Assembly (NCBI GenBank): GCA_965219855.1
Contig: CBDCOR010000014.1
Location: 457,192-521,191 of the forward strand
Origin: CAUZIZ01 sp965219855
Lineage (GTDB): Bacteria; Acidobacteriota; UBA6911; RPQK01; JAJDTT01
Direction: 5' to 3'
DNA: 64,000 nucleotides
The translations under genes were made by a program, and so were the position numbers. Below the pieces are notes generated by a model that did not search any database, was not told the origin of the DNA, and saw only the letters and a program-made list of their open reading frames with translations. Shown one piece after another: positions 26,659 to 33,662 of this stretch; position 1 is the first letter of the stretch, and each line of letters begins with the position of its first letter.

Positions 26659-27984
26659 ATGGTATTTGCGCTGTGGCCCTGCCGGATCCAATCTCGCCCG
26701 TCCCTATCGATAGACTCACCGAATTTCAAAACCTTCCTGCTCTTCTTGACCGTATTCTCCTGTCTCTCCCTTGAATCCTTGCACGGGGAGGATTGGCCCA
26801 GATGGAGGGGTCCCCGGGGAGATGGAACCTGGAGAGGGCCCAAACTGGCTCACTCCTGGCCCCAGGGCGGGCTGGAGCGGCAGTGGGTCCAAACAGTCGG
26901 AAGCGGCTATTCCGGAGTATCGGTGGCCGGCAACCACGTCATAACCATGGATCGCCTGGCGAAGCCAGAGGAGGTCGAGAGGGTCTTGTGCTTCGACGCC
27001 ACAAGCGGAGATCCCACTTGGACGTACCAATACCCAGTGAAATACGGCGACCTCCAATACGGCAGCGGACCTCGGTCGGCTCCAACCATCTTCCAGGATC
27101 GCGTCTATTCACTGGGCGCTATGGGCAATCTTTCCTGCCTTAGTTCAGAGGACGGAAACTTGATCTGGTCCCTCGATCTACACCAGCAGTACCAGGGACG
27201 CCTCCCCACCTGGGGCTACGCCGCATCTCCCCTGATCCAGGGGGATACCCTGATCGTTCAGCCGGGTGGGGCCGAGGGAAACAGCGTTGTCGCTTTCGAC
27301 CGTCGGAGTGGGCGCGAAATCTGGAAGAATCTGGAAGATCAGGCTGGCTATGCGACCCCCATCATCGTCCGACACAATGGCCGCCAACAGCTGATCTGCT
27401 GGTCTCCCTCCCACATTCGAGGTTTGGACCCTCAGAGCGGCAGGCTGCTCTGGGAGATCCCCTACGAAGTGCGTCTGGGTGTCTCTATCGCGACTCCAAT
27501 CTTCATCGAAGGCCTGGTCTTCGTCAGCGGCTATTGGAAAGGATCCAAGGCGATCCGCCTGGATGCCGACAGTGGCGCGGCTGAGTTGCTTTGGGAAGAG
27601 GATCACTTCCTGCGGGCACTCATGTCCCAGCCCCTGCACCGTGGCGGCCACGGCTATCTACTGGACAAGAAACACGGCCTGACGTGCTTCCAGCTCACTA
27701 CGGGAAAGAAGATCTGGGATGACTCCAATCAGATGACTCCATCTGGCCAGAACCCTCACGCCAGCCTGGTGTGGCTCGACGATCAGGATCGAACCATGAT
27801 TCTCAATTCTGACGGCCACCTGATCCTGGCGCGTCTCAACCCGGCTGGCTATCAGGAGCTTGCACGAGCCAACATAATCGGTGAAACCTGGGCCCATCCA
27901 GCGTTCGCCGGAAGCCACGTATATGCACGAAGCAACACGCAACTGGTCTCGGTTCAACTGCCTCTGGTAGGACCCGAGAAATAG
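26659..27984 (+). CDS. Exported PQQ-type (WD-like) beta-propeller protein
   Basis: 441 residues. N-terminal leader with apolar core FLLFLTVFSCLSL. First mature motif DWPRWRGPRGDGTWRGPKLA is the usual opening of Planctomycetota/Acidobacteriota PQQ_2-like proteins. Repeats with the tryptophan-docking pattern A/G-x-D-x-x-[ST]-G-x-x-x-W are visible: FDATSGDPTWTY, LSSEDGNLIWSL, FDRRSGREIWKN, LDPQSGRLLWEI, LDADSGAAELLW, FQLTTGKKIWDD. No PQQ dehydrogenase catalytic residues are seen, so it is probably a structural or binding propeller (BamB-like). It follows neuB by 60 bases and precedes an acetyl esterase, but promoter signals were not identified. Confidence 0.85.
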   Translation: MVFALWPCRIQSRPSLSIDSPNFKTFLLFLTVFSCLSLESLHGEDWPRWRGPRGDGTWRGPKLAHSWPQGGLERQWVQTVGSGYSGVSVAGNHVITMDRLAKPEEVERVLCFDATSGDPTWTYQYPVKYGDLQYGSGPRSAPTIFQDRVYSLGAMGNLSCLSSEDGNLIWSLDLHQQYQGRLPTWGYAASPLIQGDTLIVQPGGAEGNSVVAFDRRSGREIWKNLEDQAGYATPIIVRHNGRQQLICWSPSHIRGLDPQSGRLLWEIPYEVRLGVSIATPIFIEGLVFVSGYWKGSKAIRLDADSGAAELLWEEDHFLRALMSQPLHRGGHGYLLDKKHGLTCFQLTTGKKIWDDSNQMTPSGQNPHASLVWLDDQDRTMILNSDGHLILARLNPAGYQELARANIIGETWAHPAFAGSHVYARSNTQLVSVQLPLVGPEK

Positions 27985-28009
27985 TCTGGAATGTGAGGAG
28001 CCAGTACTG

Positions 28010-28972
28010 ATGCCTTTAACTTTCGACATGCCCCGGGAGCAACTCGAGTCCTATGCGGGTACCAATCCCTGCCCCTCCGACTTTACCGAATTCTGGGAAC
28101 GCGGTCTGTCGGAGATGAGGGGCCTGGATCCTGCTATTGAGCTCGTCCCAGCCCGATTTCAGACGCCTTTCGCCGAATGCCTTCATCTCTACTATCAAGG
28201 CGTCGGAGGAGCAAGAGTCCATGCCCAACTGCTGCGGCCCCGGAACTCGACTGGTCCCCACCCGGCAGTCCTCATGTTTCACGGTTATGCTGGCAATGTC
28301 GGCGACTGGTTCAGCAAGCTCCCTTATGTATCCCTGGGATATACGGTAGCCGCCATGGACTGCCGTGGTCAGGGAGGACTCTCCGAGGACCGGGGAGGTG
28401 TCCCGGGTACGACCTTGAGAGGGCATATCGTCCGCGGACTCGACGGACCCGCCGAACAGCTTTTGTTTCGTCAGATCTTTCTGGATACCGCTCAACTGGC
28501 CAGGATAGTCATGGATATGCCCTCGGTTGATCCCGCCCGGGTGGGCGCCACCGGTCGAAGCCAGGGAGGCGGACTCACCTTGGCCTGTGCCGCGTTGGAG
28601 CCTCGCGTGCGGCTCGCTGCTCCCGTGTTCCCGTTCCTGTGTGACTACCAGCGGGTCTGGGAACTGGACCTGGCTCGCGATGCCTACGCTGAGCTGCAGA
28701 AGTACTTTCGCGATTTTGATCCTGTCCACAAGCGAGAATCCGAGGTCTTTACCCAGCTCGGATATATCGACATCCAGTACCTGTGCCCACGTATCGAGGC
28801 CGAGGTGTTGCTGGGAGTGGGACTCATGGATCAGATCTGCCCACCTTCAACCCAGTTTGCTGCCTACAACAAGATCGCAAGCAAGAAGTCCCTCTCCATC
28901 TATCCCGATTTCGGCCACGAAGACTTCCCTGGACATCCTGACCGGATCTTCGAGTTCATGGAGGAGCTCTAG
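28010..28972 (+). CDS. Acetyl xylan esterase / cephalosporin-C deacetylase (CE7) family hydrolase
   Basis: 320 residues, standard CE7 length. Opening block MPLTFDMPREQLESYAG and LHLYYQGVGGARVHAQLLRP are family-typical. Catalytic triad visible: nucleophile Ser in VGATGRSQGGGLTLACAAL (GxSxG-type RSQGG), Asp in GVGLMDQICPPSTQ, His in YPDFGHEDFPG. The oxyanion-region motif MDCRGQGGLSED is present. No signal peptide, so cytoplasmic, deacetylating imported oligosaccharides. It has no co-directional partner downstream: an R1 repeat and then the intron follow at once. Confidence 0.92.
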   Translation: MPLTFDMPREQLESYAGTNPCPSDFTEFWERGLSEMRGLDPAIELVPARFQTPFAECLHLYYQGVGGARVHAQLLRPRNSTGPHPAVLMFHGYAGNVGDWFSKLPYVSLGYTVAAMDCRGQGGLSEDRGGVPGTTLRGHIVRGLDGPAEQLLFRQIFLDTAQLARIVMDMPSVDPARVGATGRSQGGGLTLACAALEPRVRLAAPVFPFLCDYQRVWELDLARDAYAELQKYFRDFDPVHKRESEVFTQLGYIDIQYLCPRIEAEVLLGVGLMDQICPPSTQFAAYNKIASKKSLSIYPDFGHEDFPGHPDRIFEFMEEL

Positions 28973-28976
28973 CCCA

Positions 28977-29081
28977 CCTAAGCTGAAACTTGATTGGGCG
29001 GACGTAGCTTTGGGCTCCGGGCCGAAGTCTTCTTCCTTCGAGCCTTTGGCTTGATACACGGCGGCCTGGAGGCCGAAGCTA
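28977..29081 (+). repeat. R1 palindromic repeat, 5' half (split by group II intron)
   Basis: TAAGCTGAAACTTGATTGGG, GTAGCTTTGGGCTCCGGGCC, GAAGTCTTCTTCCTTCGAG, GGCGGCCTGGAGGCCGAAGC, ending GCTA at the intron boundary. The continuation CG(CAGGATC)...TTTCATTCTCGAATGGGG is at 31109-31190. Compare the unoccupied copies at 4888 and 21840. Confidence 0.85.
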
Positions 29082-29671
29082 GTGCGCCTGTGAAGGCGTT
29101 TGATCAGAAGGGTGAAAGTCCCTTCCAGGCTAACGTTACCGGCCTGAAGTCGACAGTGGTAACTGCGTTTCCGTGAGGAAGGGTGGAGAGCAACCTGAGA
29201 CGAACGACCAATCCGTAACGCAAGTGAACTCGATTCGGCCAAGCCTGTCGGGGAGGGTCCTGGCAAAGCCCGAACCCTTGACCGCGCGACGGCCATCCCT
29301 CCGACCTGAACGGTCTGCCCGGGGGGATAGACGCGGCAGGTCACGGCGGTGAAGTAACGTGACAAAGCGACCGTGACGAAATGGCAATGCGGTGGTTGGA
29401 GATGGAGAGGTCGGAAGGTCAAACGAGATAAGCAGGGAGATCTGTCGGGTGAGGGACGTGGACGACCCATCGTGAGAGCTCGCAGTGGGGGACGCTGCGT
29501 GAGCAATGGCCCAGGCCCGCGGTGCAGTATCGCCCGCCGAAGGGGAGCGAACCTGGCGATACCGGTGAGGTCGGTTGAAGCGGCTCGACAGAAGTCAGAG
29601 CTCCCATAGTAGCGGGGAAGCCGTGCAGCAAAACGCGGTGGAGCGAAGGGGAGCAGGAAGGTAGATGCGAA

Positions 29672-31030
29672 ATGACTAAATCGCGGAAACGTAACTCCGC
29701 CCAAAGGCGGGACTACATCCCGGTCACAGTGCCGTTTTCGGCTAGCCCGGCTGGAGAGCCCGCTGGCATCGAACAGTGGGCTCATCGCGCGGTTTGGACG
29801 GATCGCATGTTGGAGACACTTTTGAAAGGAAAGGTGAGAGGAGGGAAATGGCACACGCTGATCGATAAGGTGTTTTGCAGCCGGAACCTTTCCAGCTCGG
29901 CCGAGAAGGTCTTGGGCAGGAAAGGAGCGGCGGGAGTGGACCGGCAAACGTGGGGGGATTTCGCCGAACACGAGCGGGAGGAACTCGAATGGTTGCAGGA
30001 AGAACTGCGTGAGGGGACCTATCGTCCGGCAGCGGTGCTGCGGAGGTGGATTCCCAAAACAGGCAGTTCGGAAAAGCGACCGCTGGGGATTCCGACCGTG
30101 CGGGATCGAGTCGTGCAAACGGCTTTGGTCCACGGGATCGAGCCGATTCTGGAGGCCACGTTCCATGATCGAAGCTACGGCTTTCGTCATGGGCGAGGGT
30201 GCCACGGCGCACTGCGGTACGTCGAAGAGCTGCTCGAAGCCGGTTATGTGTATGTCGTCGACGCGGATCTGAAGGGTTACTTCGATACGATCCCGAAAGA
30301 TCGACTGTTGGACCTGATCCAACAGAAGATATCGGATCGCCGCGTGCTGGGCCTGGTTCAGCTGTTTCTGAATCAGGGGATACTGGAAGAGCTGCGTAAG
30401 TGGATTCCGGAAGCCGGAGTCCCCCAAGGCGCCGTTCTTTCTCCGGTGTTGTCGAATGCCTACCTCAATCCCCTGGACCATCGGATGGCCGATCTGGGCT
30501 TCCAGATGGTGCGCTACGCGGATGACTTTGTCCTGCTGTGTCGCGCACCCGAGGAGGCTGAAGCGGCCCTGGCCGAAGGGCGGGACTGGGTGGAGGACAA
30601 CGGGCTGAGACTGCATCCCGAGAAGACACACATCGTGGACTCGCGAGAGAAGAGCTTTTCGTTCTTGGGCGATTCGTTCCGAGGCCGTTTTCGGTTTCCA
30701 CGAGCGAAGAGCCACCGAAAGTTCGTCGAGCGCATTCACGAGCTGACGCCGCGCAAGTCGGGCGACTCGCTGGAGGTCATCCTCCAGCGGCTCAATCGCT
30801 CGACGCAAGGCTGGTTCAACTACTTCCGGCACTGTCATTGGAACATCTTCAAGGACTACGACGGTCTGATCCGTCGTCGTTTGCGACGCCTGCTTCTGAA
30901 GCGCAACCGGAAGAATAGAAAACGCCTCTGTCGAAATCACCGTTGGCCCAACGCCTTCTTTACGGATCATGGGTTCACGAGCCTGACTGACGCCCATATC
31001 CGTTTCGTCCAATCCATAGGAACCTACTGA
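29672..31030 (+). CDS. ltrA: Group II intron reverse transcriptase / maturase
   Basis: 452 residues. Reverse-transcriptase blocks: GAAGVDRQTWGDF, RRWIPKTGSSEKRPLGIPTV (RT1-2), SYGFRHGRGCHGAL (RT2a), VVDADLKGYFDTIPKD (catalytic Asp), GVPQGAVLSPVLSNAYLNPL (RT4), RYADDFVLLC (YADD catalytic pair), LRLHPEKTHIVD (RT6) and FSFLGDSFRGRF (RT7). A domain X/maturase (GIIM) region follows (LNRSTQGWFNYFRHCHWNIF). There is no HNH endonuclease domain after it, as in class C introns. Start at ATG 29672; the frame is intact. Confidence 0.95.
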   Translation: MTKSRKRNSAQRRDYIPVTVPFSASPAGEPAGIEQWAHRAVWTDRMLETLLKGKVRGGKWHTLIDKVFCSRNLSSSAEKVLGRKGAAGVDRQTWGDFAEHEREELEWLQEELREGTYRPAAVLRRWIPKTGSSEKRPLGIPTVRDRVVQTALVHGIEPILEATFHDRSYGFRHGRGCHGALRYVEELLEAGYVYVVDADLKGYFDTIPKDRLLDLIQQKISDRRVLGLVQLFLNQGILEELRKWIPEAGVPQGAVLSPVLSNAYLNPLDHRMADLGFQMVRYADDFVLLCRAPEEAEAALAEGRDWVEDNGLRLHPEKTHIVDSREKSFSFLGDSFRGRFRFPRAKSHRKFVERIHELTPRKSGDSLEVILQRLNRSTQGWFNYFRHCHWNIFKDYDGLIRRRLRRLLLKRNRKNRKRLCRNHRWPNAFFTDHGFTSLTDAHIRFVQSIGTY

Positions 31031-31035
31031 CTGGA

Positions 31036-31068
31036 GAGCTGTATGCGGGAGAATCGCACGTGCAGTTC
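31036..31068 (+). ncRNA. Group II intron domain V
   Basis: GAGCTGTATGCGGGA, GAAT, then CGCACGTGCAGTTC form the conserved domain V stem with the AGC-type (here AGCT) catalytic region, six bases after the maturase stop. It is followed by the domain VI stem GGGAGGGGAGCCGGGTGACC and the intron end. This is the ribozyme core element. Confidence 0.85.
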
Positions 31069-31160
31069 GGAGGGAGGGGAGCCGGGTGACCGTGCTTCCC
31101 TACCCTATCGCAGGATCGCCGAAGTTTCATTCTCGAATGGGGTAGCGCAGCGGGGGCGGG

Positions 31161-31268
31161 ACTAAGCTGAAACTTGATTGGGCTCTTTCTGAGGGACAAG
31201 TTTGTAACTCATTGATATAGCAATCCTTGCGGCGTATTCAAGACACGTCCCTACGCCGAAGGCGTAGG
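31161..31268 (+). repeat. 108-bp direct repeat R2, copy 2
   Basis: Nearly identical to 22053-22160 and in the same orientation. R1-related sequences lie on both sides (CCATTCGAG/TTTCTCGAATGGGG near 31295), so R2 seems nested in R1 material. 31270-31528 shows further R1 fragments and no gene. Confidence 0.75.
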
Positions 31269-31528
31269 TGATCGCCCCTTGATCCCTATCAAGTTTCTTT
31301 CTCGAATGGGGCAGCACCGCTGGGGGGCCACTGAGCTGAAATTTCACGGCGACAGGCCGTGACTGTCCAGCGTCTGGCTCGACGGACCCGGCAATCACGG
31401 GCAGGGATGCCAGTGCCACGCATGATCCGGAAACGCCCGCTCTGATATGAAGTGTTCGCCTAAGTAAACCAGCCCAGCGATTTCAAACCGTCATCCATTC
31501 GCCCGCTTTGAATCGCTATCGAAGCGCC

Positions 31529-31911
31529 GGGTGCACGACAGGAAAGTGATTTGGGAGCCTATCGAAAGCTCCTTGTCGGTTCTCAAACCGTTTAACCTCT
31601 GATTTTGGTGGCGCCCTGCAAGCATTGAGATAGCTATGAACAGACATGATTTCTTACGGCTAGATTAGCCGAAAGAACTCACGCTAGCACCACTCTTACT
31701 CTTCCTACCCCCCGCTAGCCCAGCTCGCTTCCGAGAGTTCTGGAGTTTGATCTTTCCAGGAGGGCACTTTAGCGTCCTGGCGCGAAGCGTAATAGACCGG
31801 TCCTTCGGCGACCACTGCCTGGAAATCCCTCAGCCAGACTGGAGTTTAACGGTGCCTCAGCTCAGGAGAAACTCTTGAGCGCTCAGCTTGTCACTTTCAT
31901 GTCGTGCACCC
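31529..31911. mobile_element. 383-bp MITE with 21-bp inverted ends and 9-bp target duplication
   Basis: Ends GGGTGCACGACA(G/T)GAAAGTG are inverted over 21 bp with one mismatch (31529-31549, 31891-31911). CGAAGCGCC is duplicated directly outside both ends (31520-31528 and 31912-31920). No ORF of note inside; internal hairpins such as CGGCTAGATTAGCCG and CCAGGAGGGC...GCGTCCTGG occur. A non-autonomous element mobilised by a transposase making 9-bp staggered cuts (IS4/Tn10- or IS1-like); no matching transposase is in the window. Confidence 0.85.
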
Positions 31912-31958
31912 CGAAGCGCCAGTCCCATTGACTTTTCTAGCGGCTTTCGTCTAATTAG

Positions 31959-33635
31959 TGCCCGTCCGGAAATGTGTAAGTAATTGATAAGGAAGGGGAA
32001 AGAGGGCTTTTTCAAGCTCCGAAACTGTCAGGGCCGTTTGCTAGACTATTTGGTGCAAACAATTAGACTAAAACGACTTACGACGATTTCAGGAGTTCGA
32101 AGATGCGTAAAAAGCGTGAAAAACAACGCCCCCTTTCCCCGCAATGGCCCGATCACCAGCTGGCCCATGAATTGAAGGTGATCTCGCGCATCCTGGACGA
32201 CAATCCCCAGACGCTGGAGCTGATAGTACAAGATCTCTCTGACAGGGTCGATTCCGGTGTTGGCGCCCCCGGTTTGACGGCCGAGCAGGTGCTGCGTTGC
32301 GCCGTCATCAAACAGCTGCATCAGTTCAGCTATCGCAAGCTGGAGTTTCATCTGGTGGATTCGCAAAGCTGTCAGAGGTTCTGTCGCTTGCCCTATGGGG
32401 CGTCGATCAGCAAAGCCACCCTGGCGGAGAACCTGGGGAAGATTGAGCCGGGGACTTGGAAGGCGATCAACGACCACTTGGTGCTCTGGGCGCAGGCTCG
32501 GGGTCTGGAAAAAGGCCAACGGATTCGGGTCGATGCCACGGCGGTCGAGACGAACATCCACTATCCGCTCGACAGTGAGCTGTTGTACGACGGCATTCGA
32601 GTCGTGACCCAGTGGCTGGGGCGGCTGCGGGAGCGGGAAGGGATCGGCTTCGTCGATCATACGCGGCGGGCCAAGCGGCGCGTCCTGAACATCCGCAACC
32701 GCCGCGGCAAGAAGCGCCTGGACAGTTACCGCGATCTGATCAAAGTGGCGTCCAAGACGGCTCACTATGCCGAGCAGGCGCTGGCAGCTTCCGCGCAGTG
32801 GAGCGATCCCCTCAGTCTGGCCGTGGCGGCGCAACTGGCCCACTATCTGGGGCTGTTGCACAAAGTCATCGAGCAGACTCAACGACGGGTCCTTTCGGGC
32901 GAGGCCGTCGCGGCCCAGGAGAAGATCTGTTCCCTCTTCGAAGAGCACACCGATATTATCAAGAAGAGCCCTCGGGAAACGGTCTTCGGCCACAAGGTGT
33001 TTGTCAGCACGGGCGCCTCGTCGCTGATCCTGGATTGTGTGGTGGAACGGGGGAATCCGGCCGACAGCAACTATGTGCAACCCTTCTTAGAGCGGCATCG
33101 ACAGCTGTACGGGAAGGTCCCCCGCCAGAGCGCCTGGGATGGTGGTTTTGCCTCGGCTGCCAACCTGCGCTGGGCCAAAGAGCAGGGGGTACAGGATGTG
33201 GCCTTTTCCAAAAAGTGTGGGTTGACGGTTGAGAGCATGGTGCGTTCCAGTTGGGTCTACAAACAACTCAAACGCTTCCGCGCCGGGATTGAGGGGTGCA
33301 TTGGGACCCTCAAGCACACCTTCGGTCTCCACCGCTGTAGCTGGAAAGGCTGGCCTCACTTTCAAAGCTACGTCCATGCCAGCGTCCTGACCTATAACCT
33401 GGTCGTCCTGGCCCGACTCCTGTTGTAGCCTTTTGTGGCTGACCGTACTGCCTTGTGGCTCCGACTCGGGGAGAGGTCTGCGCCGAACCGCTGCTTTTTG
33501 GCCCGCGTGCCCTCGCTCGAGGGTCCTTGCTCTGGATCGAGCTGGGTCGAGCCGGTCTGTCAGCAGTCTCAAGTATAATAAGTGTTTACGATTCAACAGA
33601 TTACAGTTCTGAAAACCCCGGTTTTCGGACGGGCA
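31959..33635 (+). mobile_element. ISNCY-like insertion sequence (about 1.68 kb)
   Basis: Terminal inverted repeats TGCCCGTCCG(G/A)AAA at 31959 and 33622-33635, each followed outside by CTAATTAG (31951-31958 and 33636-33643). CTAATTAG is self-complementary, so it may be an 8-bp target duplication or an extension of the ends. One transposase gene inside. The right end lies 20 bases before the start codon of the cytochrome gene at 33663. Confidence 0.85.
32103..33428 (+). CDS. ISNCY-family transposase
   Basis: 441 residues. Features typical of the group: N-terminal helical block (LAHELKVISRILDDNPQTLE), RIRVDATAVETNIHYPLDSE (first catalytic Asp), ETVFGHKVFVSTGASSLIL, SAWDGGFASAANLRWAKEQG (second Asp), and AGIEGCIGTLKHTFGLHRCS (Glu). 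It could also be classed with IS1182/IS5-like DDE enzymes. Frame intact, start ATG 32103 with AGGAGTTCGAAG upstream. Confidence 0.88.
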   Translation: MRKKREKQRPLSPQWPDHQLAHELKVISRILDDNPQTLELIVQDLSDRVDSGVGAPGLTAEQVLRCAVIKQLHQFSYRKLEFHLVDSQSCQRFCRLPYGASISKATLAENLGKIEPGTWKAINDHLVLWAQARGLEKGQRIRVDATAVETNIHYPLDSELLYDGIRVVTQWLGRLREREGIGFVDHTRRAKRRVLNIRNRRGKKRLDSYRDLIKVASKTAHYAEQALAASAQWSDPLSLAVAAQLAHYLGLLHKVIEQTQRRVLSGEAVAAQEKICSLFEEHTDIIKKSPRETVFGHKVFVSTGASSLILDCVVERGNPADSNYVQPFLERHRQLYGKVPRQSAWDGGFASAANLRWAKEQGVQDVAFSKKCGLTVESMVRSSWVYKQLKRFRAGIEGCIGTLKHTFGLHRCSWKGWPHFQSYVHASVLTYNLVVLARLLL

Positions 33636-33662
33636 CTAATTAGTAGAGTGTGTACGGATTGA

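Larger units (their letters stand above)
29082..31108 (+). mobile_element. Group II intron (bacterial class C-like), 2027 bp
   Basis: Begins GTGCGCCTG, the group II 5' consensus GUGYG, at the exact point where the R1 repeat breaks (GCTA^CG) and ends ...CTACCCTAT before exon 2. A 33-nt domain V hairpin sits at 31036-31068 followed by domain VI. The single ORF encodes a maturase. The ribozyme 5' part (29082-29671) is non-coding. The target is next to a palindromic hairpin, as expected of class C introns, which insert downstream of terminator-like stems. Confidence 0.88.

Noticed and set aside
28847..31012. 721-codon minus-strand frame
   Set aside because: Antisense to the intron ribozyme, the maturase and the end of the esterase gene; low-complexity Arg/Pro/Ser composition.
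32046..33080. 344-codon minus-strand frame
   Set aside because: Antisense shadow of the ISNCY transposase.
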